DNA from: Shimia_B sp038528385
Lineage (GTDB): Bacteria; Pseudomonadota; Alphaproteobacteria; Rhodobacterales; Rhodobacteraceae
Assembly (NCBI GenBank): GCA_038528385.1
Contig: JBCBET010000009.1
Span: 74,553 to 138,552, forward strand
Direction of reading: 5' to 3'
Length of the DNA: 64,000 bases
Below are positions 52,611-60,990 of this stretch, piece by piece; the first letter of the stretch is position 1, and each line of letters starts with the position of its first letter. A model generated the notes under the pieces. The model did no database searches. It saw only the letters and a list, made by a program, of their open reading frames with translations, and was not told the origin of the DNA. The translations under genes and the position numbers were made by a program.

Positions 52611-52650
52611 TCACATCCCGTACACAAGCCGTACACAACCTGTATGTACG
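52611..52650 (+). repeat. GTACACA element, copy 2
   Basis: GTACACA boxes at 52620-52626 and 52631-52637 (11-base spacing) and GTATGTAC at 52642-52649 repeat the arrangement at 21314-21353, with 35 of 40 bases identical. This copy is in a 227-base convergent spacer, so it does not obviously serve as a promoter for either neighbour. CTGTACGGG follows at 52655. Confidence 0.75.
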
Positions 52651-52806
52651 GCGATCTGTACGGGCCGGGCCGTGGGTAGGTTAATACAAGGTGAAACTTG
52701 TCCCTGGCCGGGCGGCGCATGGCCGCATCCGGCGCGGGGAGGACGATGCGCGGTGCGCAGCTTGCGGGGCTCATCCGGGACGGTGCGTAATGCGCACCCC
52801 ACGGCA

Positions 52807-54009
52807 CTACTCGGCGGCGACGCGCTGGCCTGTGCCCTTGGCCGAATGGGCCGCGGCGATGACGGCCTCGGCGATCATGTCCACCGCCTCGAGGGAGAGC
52901 CGCGCGGGCAGGCGGACATCGCAGGCCCGCTCCAGCATGGCGCGGGTCTTGGGCAGGTCGCCGCCGGGGATCGCGCCCTCGGGCAGGAACTCCCAGTTCC
53001 AGAAGGCGCGGGCATTGTCGGCGGAGAGGCCGAAGACCTGCGCGCCGAGGTGGCGGGCCTTGAGCTCTGCCACCAGCGCGCGGGCCTCCTCGTCGGAGAA
53101 CCCCATGAGGTTGAACTGGATGGAATCGGGCGCGCGGTGCTCGCCCGGGAGCGGGTCGGGCACGTGGAAGAACTCCGTGGCGTTGAGCGTGCGCGCCATG
53201 TGGTCATGGTTGCGCTTGCCTTGCGCGCAGCGGCGGTCGAGCTCGGCCAGTTGCGCCTCCACCACAACCGCCGACAGGTTGCTCAGCCGCGTGTTGTAGA
53301 GCGGCAGCTTGTTCTGCCAACGCTTGAACGGCTCCTGCAGGACGGGGTGCTTTTTCCAGTTGTGCTCGTAGGCGCCGGACATGATGACGGCGCGCGCGGC
53401 GAGGTCGGCGTCATCGGTGATGAGCATGCCGCCCTCGCCCGAATTCAGCATCTTGTAGGACTGGAAGGAGTAGCAGCCCACGCGTCCCAGTGTGCCGATG
53501 CGCTTGCCGTTCCAGAGCGTGCCGAGGGAATGCGCGGCGTCCTCCACCACGGGGATGCCCGCGGCGTCGGCGAGGCCCATGATCGCGTCCATGTCGGAGG
53601 TGTGGCCGCGCATGTGCGAGATGAGGACCGCGTCGGCGCCCGGCAGCTTGGCCTCGAAATCGGCGAGGTCGATGCGGTAATTGTCGCCGCATTCCACGAG
53701 GACCGGCATGCATTCCGCGTGCACCACCGACGACGGCACGGCGGCGAAGGTGAAGGCGGGGATGAGCACGCGGGCCCCGGGCGCGAGCCCCAGCGCCTTC
53801 AGCGAGATGAACAGCGCCGCCGAGCAGGAGGAGACCGCCACGGCGTAGTTCGTGCCCATGCGCGCGGCAAAGCTTTCCTCGAGCCGCGAAACCGGGCTGT
53901 TTTCAGAGGTATAGCGGAAAAGGTCCGCGCTCTCCATCAGCGCGGCAATCTCCGCACGGGCGGATTCGGGGATGGGCTCGGCCTGATGCACGTCCGGGAA
54001 TTCGGTCAT
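52807..54009 (-). CDS. DegT/DnrJ/EryC1/StrS aminotransferase
   Basis: The 400-residue PLP enzyme of the sugar aminotransferase family shows SSCSAALFISLKALGL (phosphate site), IPAFTFAAVPSSVVHAEC, VVEDAAHSLGTLWNGKRIGTLG and the Schiff-base lysine in SFQSYKMLNSGEGGMLI. It usually aminates a keto-sugar nucleotide for surface polysaccharide or natural-product synthesis. ATG 54009 is chosen over a GTG three codons upstream. It lies behind the TRAP operon but after a terminator, so it may be a separate unit; a role in that pathway is not shown. Confidence 0.87.
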   Translation of the reverse strand: MTEFPDVHQAEPIPESARAEIAALMESADLFRYTSENSPVSRLEESFAARMGTNYAVAVSSCSAALFISLKALGLAPGARVLIPAFTFAAVPSSVVHAECMPVLVECGDNYRIDLADFEAKLPGADAVLISHMRGHTSDMDAIMGLADAAGIPVVEDAAHSLGTLWNGKRIGTLGRVGCYSFQSYKMLNSGEGGMLITDDADLAARAVIMSGAYEHNWKKHPVLQEPFKRWQNKLPLYNTRLSNLSAVVVEAQLAELDRRCAQGKRNHDHMARTLNATEFFHVPDPLPGEHRAPDSIQFNLMGFSDEEARALVAELKARHLGAQVFGLSADNARAFWNWEFLPEGAIPGGDLPKTRAMLERACDVRLPARLSLEAVDMIAEAVIAAAHSAKGTGQRVAAE

Positions 54010-54147
54010 CGCTCGCACTCTCTCATTGTCGTTATCGGTGGCAAATCACAGAGGATTGTGAATGTCCAATGACACATGGTGATCTGGCACGGAGGCCGCG
54101 TTTGGGAAGGGGCGGCGGTGACATTGGGGGCACAGCCCCACGGAAAA

Positions 54148-54173
54148 CGGGGCGCGCCGAATGGCACGCCCCG
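54148..54173 (-). terminator. Terminator after the TRAP operon
   Basis: CGGGGCGCGCC pairs with GGCACGCCCCG (one mismatch) around GAAT; on the minus strand the stem is followed by GTTTTCC. It lies 20 bases beyond the binding-protein stop. Confidence 0.75.
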
Positions 54174-54193
54174 CGGGTCGGTGTCTTTGGGCC

Positions 54194-55264
54194 TCAGTTG
54201 AGGTCGGCGGCGCGGCCTTCCTCGAGGAAGGCCTCGGCCTCGGCCACGGCGGCCTGGAGGTTTTCCAGCGTCTCGGGGCCGCCGTCGATGTTGTCGTTGA
54301 ACCAACCGAGCACGGGCTCTGCGGCCTCGGCGAAGGCAGCCTTTTCGGCCGGGGTCGGCACGTAGAGGTCACCGCCGCCCGCCACGAAATCGGCATAGGC
54401 CTGGATCGACTTGCGCTTGGGCGAGGCGAACGTGGCCTGCTGGAGCGCGTAGAAGCCGTCCACCACGACGCGGCGCAGGCTTTCGTCCATGGACATGAAC
54501 GTCTCGTTGTTCATCACCCAGAGCGCGCCCATGTAGGCGTGTCCGTCGAGGGTGACGTACTGGAGGCCGGCATCGGGGAACTTCATGTTCATGATGTCGG
54601 TGATGCCGTTCTTGGAGCCGTCGACGACGCCGGTCTGGAACGAGGTGAAGAGCTCCGGCCAAGGGATCGGGGTGGGCGAGGCGCCCAGTGCCCGGACAAG
54701 CTCCTGCGGCAGGTCGGCCACCACGGTGCGGAGCTTGAGCCCATCGAAATCGCCCGGCTCCGCCAGGCGGCGCTGGGTGTTGGCGAAGTTTCTCCAGCCG
54801 CCGGTATTGCCGATGGTCATGAGGCGGATCGTGTCGCCCGAATCCGCCAGCATTCGGTCCCGCATCTGGCGGGTGAAGTCGGTCTGCGTGAGCACGTATT
54901 CGGCCACGCGGTCATCGGCCATCACGTAGGGCAGATCGAAGACCTGCACGTAGGGGAAGACGCCCGAGGCACCGCCCGAGGTGGTCACGAAGATGTCGAT
55001 GGAGCCGTCGGAGACGCCCTGCAGGCATTCCGTGCCGCCAGAGCAGAGCTGCGTGCCGATGAAGAGCTCCACGGCGATGGCACCGTTGGAGGCAGCCTCG
55101 ACATAGTCCTTGAAGACGATGAGGCCGTCATAATCCTCGTCGTTTTCGTTGGAGTTCGCGGTGGCGCGGAGCGTGAACTCCGCATGGCCCGCCGCGTAGG
55201 CGCCCATCGCCGACGAGGCGAGGAGTGCGGCGGCCAGAGCCGCCTTGGTGAGACCTTTGAGCAT
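54194..55264 (-). CDS. dctP: TRAP transporter binding protein
   Basis: The 356-residue periplasmic receptor (DctP/TeaA family) has a signal peptide (MLKGLTKAALAAALLASSAMGAYAA). The substrate-domain text includes VFKDYVEAASNGAIAVELFIGTQLCSGGTECLQGVSDGSIDIF, FDGLKLRTVVADLPQELVRALGASPTPIPWPELFTSFQTGVVDG and a long C-terminal helix. The arginine of LKLRTV is the residue that normally binds a carboxylate, or here perhaps a sulfonate. It belongs with the DctQ and DctM genes directly upstream. Confidence 0.93.
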   Translation of the reverse strand: MLKGLTKAALAAALLASSAMGAYAAGHAEFTLRATANSNENDEDYDGLIVFKDYVEAASNGAIAVELFIGTQLCSGGTECLQGVSDGSIDIFVTTSGGASGVFPYVQVFDLPYVMADDRVAEYVLTQTDFTRQMRDRMLADSGDTIRLMTIGNTGGWRNFANTQRRLAEPGDFDGLKLRTVVADLPQELVRALGASPTPIPWPELFTSFQTGVVDGSKNGITDIMNMKFPDAGLQYVTLDGHAYMGALWVMNNETFMSMDESLRRVVVDGFYALQQATFASPKRKSIQAYADFVAGGGDLYVPTPAEKAAFAEAAEPVLGWFNDNIDGGPETLENLQAAVAEAEAFLEEGRAADLN

Positions 55265-55327
55265 GTGTTCCTCCCATGTTGTTGAGGTCTTTCCCGGGGT
55301 GTCCCCGGAATTCCGGTGTGTTGCCCG

Positions 55328-56881
55328 CTAGTTCGCCGGGGGCGGCGGGCTGATGCAGTCGAAGAAGCCCACCTCGGGCGGGCAGGCGATGAAGCCGGTG
55401 AGGTAGGGCACCGACATGGAGATCGCGGGCACGTAGGTGATCAGGAAGATCACCGCGACCTCCACGGCGAGGAAGGGCAGGATCGCCTTGGCGATCGTCT
55501 CCACCTTTTCGCGCGAGACCGAGCTCGCCACGAAGAGGACGAGGCCCATGGGCGGCGTGGCGAGCCCCACGGTGAGGTTCACGCTCATGATGATCGCGAA
55601 GTGCACCGGGTGCACGCCCAGATCGACGAAGATGGGCCCGAGGATGGGGCCCAGGATGATGATCGCGGGCCCTGCATCGAGGAACATGCCCACGATGAAG
55701 AGCAAGAGGTTGATGAGCAGAAGAAGGACGAGCGGGTTCTCCGAAAGGCTCAGGATGAACTGCGCCAGGATCTGCGGCGCGCCGGAAAGCGCCACGACCG
55801 TCTTGAAGCTCACCGCCGCGCCCACGAGGAGTAGAACAGCGGAGGATGCGAGCGCCGAGCGGGCGAGGACGCCGGAGAAATCGCTCACCTTCATGGAGCG
55901 CAGAACGACCACCGACACGAAAAGCGCGTAGGCCACGGCGATGGCGGAGGCCTCCGTCGGCGTCATGAAGCCGCCGAGGATGCCGCCCAGGATGATGACG
56001 GGCGTGAGGAGCGGCGCCACGGCCTTCTTGCAGACGAGGCGGAAATCGTGGCTCACGCGGCCGCGGTACTGCACGAGCAGGAGGTGCATCGTCACGCAGC
56101 AGGCCACGAAGAGCGCGAGGTTGATCCAGGCCTGGCTGGCGGGCGCGTCATCGCTGAAAAAGCCCGCCGTCCCGCCGATGATCCGGAAGAGCAGGAAGCC
56201 GAGGGTCACCCGGAGAAGGATGAGCGACGTCCAGAATTCGACCGGGCTGATCGTCTGGTTCTCATGCACCACGCGCTGGGCGGGCGGCAGGTCGTAGCGG
56301 TCCGCGGTGACGCGGACCATGATCATGAGCCCCACGCCCACGAGGATGCCCGGCACGATGCCCGCTAGAAAGAGCGCCGCCACGCTTTCGCCCATGACAT
56401 AGGCGTAGATGATCATGATGCCCGAGGGCGGGATGATGGGTCCGATGACGGAGCTCGCCGCGGTGACGGCGGCGGCGAAGCGGCGGGTATAGCCGTTCTT
56501 CTCCATGGCAGGGATGAGCGTGGAGCCCAGCGCGGAGGTGTCTGCGACCGCGGAGCCCGAGAGGCCCGCGAAGAGGATGGAGCTCAGGATGTTGACCTGC
56601 GCGAGCCCGCCGCGGAGATGGCCCATGATCGCCTGTGAGAACTCCACGAGGCGGATCGTGATCCCGCCCCGGTTCATGATCTCGCCCGCCAGCATGAAGA
56701 AGGGCAGCGCCATGAGCGGGAAACTGTCTATGCCGTTGTAGAGATTGCGGTAGAGCACCGCGAGATCGCGGGTCTGGCCTTCGAGAGCGAGGAGCGCGCC
56801 GGGAGCCAACAGAAGCCCGAACACCACGGGCAGCCCGATCATCAAGAGGAAGAGGAAGACGGGAAGAAACCAGATCAGCAT
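55328..56881 (-). CDS. dctM: TRAP transporter large permease
   Basis: The 517-residue large TRAP subunit uses a sodium gradient for uptake and has about 12 hydrophobic segments. Family signatures include FFMLAGEIMNRGGI, FAGLSGSAVADTSALG (hairpin loop 1), VIGPIIPPSGIMIIY, GGFMTPTEASAIAVAYAL and LGVHPVHFAIIMSVNLTVGLATPPMGLVLFV (hairpin loop 2). ATG 56881 (MLIWFLP) is preferred over one nine codons upstream that would add an arginine-rich stretch. A perfect hairpin repeat lies between it and dctQ. Confidence 0.94.
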   Translation of the reverse strand: MLIWFLPVFLFLLMIGLPVVFGLLLAPGALLALEGQTRDLAVLYRNLYNGIDSFPLMALPFFMLAGEIMNRGGITIRLVEFSQAIMGHLRGGLAQVNILSSILFAGLSGSAVADTSALGSTLIPAMEKNGYTRRFAAAVTAASSVIGPIIPPSGIMIIYAYVMGESVAALFLAGIVPGILVGVGLMIMVRVTADRYDLPPAQRVVHENQTISPVEFWTSLILLRVTLGFLLFRIIGGTAGFFSDDAPASQAWINLALFVACCVTMHLLLVQYRGRVSHDFRLVCKKAVAPLLTPVIILGGILGGFMTPTEASAIAVAYALFVSVVVLRSMKVSDFSGVLARSALASSAVLLLVGAAVSFKTVVALSGAPQILAQFILSLSENPLVLLLLINLLLFIVGMFLDAGPAIIILGPILGPIFVDLGVHPVHFAIIMSVNLTVGLATPPMGLVLFVASSVSREKVETIAKAILPFLAVEVAVIFLITYVPAISMSVPYLTGFIACPPEVGFFDCISPPPPAN

Positions 56882-56905
56882 GCCCGCGCGCCTTTGCGAC
56901 CGGGG

Positions 56906-56929
56906 CACGAATTTCCGAAGAAATTCGTG
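56906..56929. repeat. 24-nt hairpin repeat, copy 2
   Basis: CACGAATTTC pairs perfectly with GAAATTCGTG around CGAA. It is the exact reverse complement of the 24-mer at 18282-18305. It lies 24 bases upstream of the dctM start, in the spacer after dctQ, the same distance class as the carA copy. Confidence 0.85.
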
Positions 56930-56960
56930 CGGGTGGGGAGTGGGATGCGGTGTCCGGTCA

Positions 56961-57542
56961 TCAGTCGATCGGGGCGGCTTCGGCCAGCGGCTTCAGGCGC
57001 GCCTGCCCGCCGAGGAGCGTGACGAGCTGGCGCAGGATCAGCTCCAGATTGACGAGGACGAGGAGCGAGAAGCCCACGAAGAGCGAGGCGAAGGCCCAGG
57101 CATTCTTGAAGCGGATGCGCTCGCCGCCGAACCAGTCGAGCGGGAGCCGGAGCGAGGCGGAATTGCCCCGCGCGGTGAAGGAATTGACGTTTTCCCAGCC
57201 AAGCTGCGCGCAGGTCCAGATGACGGCCATGGCGCAGCCGAGCAGGAGAAGCGACAGGAGCGAGGAGAGGACCCGGCTGAGCGCGCGTTCGAGCATGTCG
57301 ATGGCCACGAAGCCGCCCTGCCGGTAGGCCAGCGGCCCGATGAGGCCGGTCATCCAGAGCATCAGGAAGCGCGCGGCCTCCTCTGTCCAGTTCGGCGCGT
57401 CGAAGAAGAGCCGCATGAAGATCTGGTAGAGGATGAAAAACACCATCAGCGCCAGCGCCGCGATGGCCAAGGCGCGCCCGATGGCCAGAAGCACATCGTT
57501 CAGCTTCTCCAGGGGCCGCAAGAGCCCCAGCAGTAGCGGCAT
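56961..57542 (-). CDS. dctQ: TRAP transporter small permease
   Basis: The 193-residue small TRAP subunit has four membrane helices. The conserved NWTEEAARFLMLWMTGLIGPLAYRQGGFVAIDML segment (WtEE..R and G..ya) is present, and the last helix (FASLFVGFSLLVLVNLELIL) is clear. It has a longer charged loop than many DctQ proteins (ARGNSASLRLPLDWFGGERIRFKNAW). It follows the flavin reductase by 67 bases. Confidence 0.9.
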   Translation of the reverse strand: MPLLLGLLRPLEKLNDVLLAIGRALAIAALALMVFFILYQIFMRLFFDAPNWTEEAARFLMLWMTGLIGPLAYRQGGFVAIDMLERALSRVLSSLLSLLLLGCAMAVIWTCAQLGWENVNSFTARGNSASLRLPLDWFGGERIRFKNAWAFASLFVGFSLLVLVNLELILRQLVTLLGGQARLKPLAEAAPID

Positions 57543-57609
57543 CGCGCTACCCTCCCCGTGTCATTGACGCGGACCGTTGTCCGGCCTCTGTCGTCACTAT
57601 GTGCAGGGC

Positions 57610-58110
57610 TCAGCCCTGCGTAAAGCGTCCATAGTCGCCGGACGCGAAAAGAAGCGGCTCGCCGGGCTGCGTCGTCACCGAGAGCACCCGGCCCACCGTG
57701 ATGACATGGTCACCGCCGTCGTAGATGGCATGCTCGGCGCAGTGGAAGCGCGCGATGGGCGCCTTCAATAGCGGGGTGCCATCGGGATGGGCCTCCCAGT
57801 CGAGCCCGTCGAAGGCGTGGGGTTCTTTGGCGAAGGCGTTGCCGATCCCCTCCTGCGCGGCGCTCAGGACATGGATCGCGAAGGGCTTGCCGGAGGTGTA
57901 GGCCTCGAAGCGGTTCGAGCTCTTGGCAGGGCACCACATGACAAGGGGCGGATCGAGGGAGACGCTGGCAAAGCTGTTGGCGGTGAAGCCCATGGGGCCG
58001 TCGGGGCTCGCCACGGTGACAACGGTGACGCCGGTGGCGAAGCGGCCGAGCGCATCGCGCAGCTTGCGGCTGTTGTCCTTCGTCGGTGCGAATGTCTCCA
58101 TCTGACCCAT
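57610..58110 (-). CDS. NAD(P)H:flavin reductase
   Basis: The 166-residue flavin reductase-like protein (HpaC/SsuE-functional class) supplies reduced FMN to a partner monooxygenase. It shows LRDALGRFATGVTVVTVASPDGPMGFTANSFASVSLDPPLV, FAIHVLSAAQEGIGNAFA and a C-terminal DHVITVGRVLSVTTQPGEPLLF. It is encoded between the aldo-keto reductase and the TRAP genes and 0.9 kb from the SsuD-like gene, so the two-component monooxygenase pairing is likely. METF at 58101 is an alternative start. Confidence 0.93.
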   Translation of the reverse strand: MGQMETFAPTKDNSRKLRDALGRFATGVTVVTVASPDGPMGFTANSFASVSLDPPLVMWCPAKSSNRFEAYTSGKPFAIHVLSAAQEGIGNAFAKEPHAFDGLDWEAHPDGTPLLKAPIARFHCAEHAIYDGGDHVITVGRVLSVTTQPGEPLLFASGDYGRFTQG

Positions 58111-58145
58111 CGTCTGCCTCGTGATGCTGGCTTGCGTGCTTGCGT

Positions 58146-59045
58146 CTAGGGGACTTCGTGCCCGAGGGCGGCGGTGTAAAGCTCAAACCAGGTCTGGCGG
58201 TCCATTTCGACCTTGAGCGCATCGGCGAAGCCCGCGATGCGCTTTAGGTTGTTGGTCCCCATGACGGGCATGATCCGCGCGGGATGCGCGAGAAGCCACG
58301 CCACGGCGACGGCGGTCTCGTCGACGCCCTGCGCCTCGGCCACTTTGCCCAGCGCCGTCATGACGGCCGCGTTGCGGAAAAGCGCTCCGCCCGCGAGCGG
58401 CGACCATGCCATGGGCGGCACGCCGCGCTCCTGCAGGTAGGCCACGTCGCCGTTTGTGAAGGGCGCGTGGTGGAGGAGGCTGATCTCGATCTGGTTGGTC
58501 ACGAGGGGCGTATCCATGGCCGATTGCAGGAGGTTCCAGTCATGGAGCTTGAAGTTCGACACGCCCACATGGGCGACCTTGCCCGCCGCCACGACCGCGT
58601 CGAGGGCAGCGCCCGTTTCCGCTGCGTCCATCATCGGGTCCGGGCGGTGGATGAGGAGGAGGTCGATCTCGTCGACGCCCATGAGCCGCAGCGAGTGGTC
58701 GACGGAAGCCGTGATGTGGGCGCCGGACGTGTCGTAGTACTTCACGCGCGCACCGGCGTAGCGGCCCGCGGGCGCCACGATATCGCATTTGGTGACGATC
58801 TCGACCTTGTCCTTCAGCGCAGGCGCAGCCTTGAACGCCGCGCCCAGTAGCTCCTCGGCCTCGTAGCCGCCGTAGATGTCGGCCTGGTCCATGGTGGTGA
58901 TGCCTTGGGCAAGGCAGGCCTCGATCTTGGCCTCGATATGGGCGGGCGAGGTGTCTTCGTCGTCGCCCAGCCGCCACATGCCGTAGACGATGCGGCTGAG
59001 CTCGAGCGGGGCGTCTTCGCCCTTGGCTAGCGTGATGCGGTCCAT
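58146..59045 (-). CDS. Aldo-keto reductase (YdhF-like)
   Basis: The 299-residue AKR has the catalytic set Asp-Tyr-Lys-His visible in TMDQADIYGGYEAEELLG, EIVTKCDIVAP and IDLLLIHRPDPMMDA. Cofactor-site text follows: MGTNNLKRIAGFADALKVEMDRQTWFELY. It matches E. coli YdhF along its length. It lies one base after the SsuD-like gene and 35 bases before the flavin reductase. In the sulfo-SMO pathway an AKR reduces the aldehyde released by desulfonation (6-oxo-glucose); a like role here is inference. Confidence 0.9.
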   Translation of the reverse strand: MDRITLAKGEDAPLELSRIVYGMWRLGDDEDTSPAHIEAKIEACLAQGITTMDQADIYGGYEAEELLGAAFKAAPALKDKVEIVTKCDIVAPAGRYAGARVKYYDTSGAHITASVDHSLRLMGVDEIDLLLIHRPDPMMDAAETGAALDAVVAAGKVAHVGVSNFKLHDWNLLQSAMDTPLVTNQIEISLLHHAPFTNGDVAYLQERGVPPMAWSPLAGGALFRNAAVMTALGKVAEAQGVDETAVAVAWLLAHPARIMPVMGTNNLKRIAGFADALKVEMDRQTWFELYTAALGHEVP

Positions 59046-59046
59046 G

Positions 59047-60201
59047 TCAGCGGCGGTCTCCGGTTCCGAGGGGGGTGGCGGGCGTCGTGGCGGGCACGCG
59101 CCCGTAGGCGTGGGGCAGGCTGAGCGTCTCGAGCTCCGGCATCACGAGGCGGCCGAAATGCTTTGCCTCGTCGATATGGGGATAGCCCGAGAAGATGAAG
59201 GCGCGGATGCCCATCTTCTTGTACTCTTCGATCTGCGAGAGGATCTGGTCGGCGGATCCCACGAGCGCGGCCCCGCAGCCGGAGCGGGCGCGGCCCACGC
59301 CCGTCCAGAGATGGGGCTCGACGTAGCCGTACTTGTCCGCGAGTTCGCGGGCCTTGGCTTGGTGACTGACGCCGAGCGAGGTGCTGTCCAGCGCGCGGTC
59401 GCGGATGAGCGTGCCGTACTCGTCGTCGAGCTTCGAGACGATGTAATCGGCGTATTCGCGGGCCTCGGCCTCGGTGTCGCGCACGATCATGTGCACGCGC
59501 AGGCCGTAATCGAGCGTCCGGTCATATTTTTCAGCGACCTGGTGGACGTCCTTCATGCGGCCTGCGAGGTTCTCCTCGGGCTCGGGCCACATGAGATAGA
59601 CGTCGCAATGCTGCCCGCAGAGGTCGAGCGCGGCGGGGGAATAGCCACCGAAATAAAGGAGCGGCCCGCCCGTCTGGTAGGGGCGTGCCGGGTCGGTCGT
59701 GACGCCGTCGAACTGGTAGACCTCGCCCTGATACGTGATCTCGTCCTGCGTCCAGGCCTGCTTCAGGATCTCCACCACCTCGCGGGAGCGTTGGTAGCGG
59801 TAGCCGCTTTCGGCCTTCTCCCCGGGGAAGTCCGAGGAGATGATATTCACCGTCAGCCGTCCCTCCATCATGTGATCGAGCGTGGCGACGGTGCGGGCGA
59901 GCATGATGGGCTGCATCTCCCCGCAGCGGACGGCGGCGAGCATGTTGATCCTATCGGTCAGGGGCGCGCAGCCGGCGACGAAGCTCAGCGTGTCCTGCCC
60001 CACCTGGTAGGAGGAGGGGCACAGGATATTGCGAAACCCCTGCCGCTCGGCCTCCAGCACGATGTCCCGGCAATGGGCCCAGCTCGAGCGGAGCGCGCCG
60101 TCCGGCACGCCGAGGAACTGGTAATCGTCCGAGCAAAGCGCGGAGAACCAGCTCACTTCGGCACCGGTCAGATCGGGGGAGGTGATGGGGACGACGCTCA
60201 T
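59047..60201 (-). CDS. SsuD-like FMN-dependent monooxygenase (LLM class)
   Basis: The 384-residue bacterial-luciferase-like monooxygenase has the alkanesulfonate-monooxygenase hallmarks HDWNxxWAGVG-type text (PHLWTGVGRARSGCGAALVG) and AFIFSGYPHIDEAKHFGRLVMPEL. It also shows LYFGGYSPAALDLCGQHCDVYLMWPEP and YGLRVHMIVRDTEAEA. SsuD relatives use FMNH2 and O2 to cut C–S bonds of sulfonates, releasing sulfite and an aldehyde. Clustered genes supply the flavin reductase, an aldehyde reductase and a TRAP importer. It is the first gene of the operon. The substrate is not known; sulfoquinovose or another organosulfonate fits. Confidence 0.9.
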   Translation of the reverse strand: MSVVPITSPDLTGAEVSWFSALCSDDYQFLGVPDGALRSSWAHCRDIVLEAERQGFRNILCPSSYQVGQDTLSFVAGCAPLTDRINMLAAVRCGEMQPIMLARTVATLDHMMEGRLTVNIISSDFPGEKAESGYRYQRSREVVEILKQAWTQDEITYQGEVYQFDGVTTDPARPYQTGGPLLYFGGYSPAALDLCGQHCDVYLMWPEPEENLAGRMKDVHQVAEKYDRTLDYGLRVHMIVRDTEAEAREYADYIVSKLDDEYGTLIRDRALDSTSLGVSHQAKARELADKYGYVEPHLWTGVGRARSGCGAALVGSADQILSQIEEYKKMGIRAFIFSGYPHIDEAKHFGRLVMPELETLSLPHAYGRVPATTPATPLGTGDRR

Positions 60202-60259
60202 CGATTCTTCCGCGTGGAGCCTTTCAATTGCGGCTTGCGTAACAGCCGGAACGGGGTGC

Positions 60260-60277
60260 ATCAATAGTGTATCAATA
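60260..60277. promoter_or_regulatory. Direct ATCAATA repeats, candidate GntR operator
   Basis: ATCAATA occurs at 60260-60266 and 60271-60277, 11 bases apart, in the 91-base divergent spacer between the monooxygenase operon and the GntR gene. This AT-rich patch probably includes both promoters and the regulator's site. Confidence 0.45.
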
Positions 60278-60292
60278 ATCGAGTCTTCTTCC

Positions 60293-60985
60293 ATGGATGC
60301 CCGCGGGAGCCTTCCCAAACACATGCAAATCAGCGAGCTGCTGGTGCGCGAGATCGCGGCGGGGCGGCTGGCCGACGGGGCGCGCCTGCCGGGCGAGCGC
60401 GAGATGGCACAAGGGCTCGGCGTGGCCGTGGGCACGCTGCGTCGTGCGCTCGATGACCTGACAGAGCGCGGGCTCCTGGAGCGGGTGCAGGGATCCGGCA
60501 ACTACGTGCGCCAGAGTGTGGATGCGCGATCGGTTTACGCGTTCTTCCGGCTTGAGCGGCCCGAGGGGGGCGGGCTTCCCACGGCGGAGGTGATTTCGGC
60601 CGAGGCCGTGCCGCGGCCTGAACACTTGCCCACCGAGACCCACGAGGCGCGCGTGCTACGGGTCCGGCGGCTGCGGCGGCTCGACGGCGTCGCTGCTGCG
60701 CTGGAGGAAATCTGGCTCGACGCGCCCGGCGCCGCCGATTTGGCCCGGCAAGAGCTTTCCGAAAGCCTCTACCTCACCTATCAGGAGCGTCTCGGGATCG
60801 CGATCGCGCGCACGGAGGATCGCGTGGGCACGGGCACGCTGCCGGATTGGGGTGCGCTTGGCCCCGCGCCCGGCAGCATCGTGGGCCACGTGGCGCGGCG
60901 CGGCTGGGCCGGGGGACGCGTGGTGGAAGCCTCCGAGACATGGTTTGACAGCGAGGCGGCGCGGTTCGTCTCACGCACGAGGTAA
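60293..60985 (+). CDS. GntR-family regulator, HutC/UTRA subfamily
   Basis: The 230-residue regulator has the GntR winged helix (HMQISELLVREIAAGRLADGARLPGEREMAQGLGVAVGTLRRALDDL, about residues 11-57). A UTRA sensor domain follows, with VYAFFRLERPEGG, LRVRRLRRLDGVAAALEEIWLD and ASETWFDSEAARFVSRTR. HutC-type regulators sense sugars, amino acids or related small molecules. Divergent placement next to the monooxygenase/TRAP operon makes it the likely local regulator. ATG 60293 is used. Confidence 0.92.
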   Translation: MDARGSLPKHMQISELLVREIAAGRLADGARLPGEREMAQGLGVAVGTLRRALDDLTERGLLERVQGSGNYVRQSVDARSVYAFFRLERPEGGGLPTAEVISAEAVPRPEHLPTETHEARVLRVRRLRRLDGVAAALEEIWLDAPGAADLARQELSESLYLTYQERLGIAIARTEDRVGTGTLPDWGALGPAPGSIVGHVARRGWAGGRVVEASETWFDSEAARFVSRTR

Positions 60986-60990
60986 GAGCG

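Noticed and set aside
52807..54009. DegT aminotransferase as a member of the putative desulfonation operon
   Set aside because: A terminator-like hairpin (54148-54173) separates it from dctP, and its family usually makes amino sugars; association is left open, not claimed.
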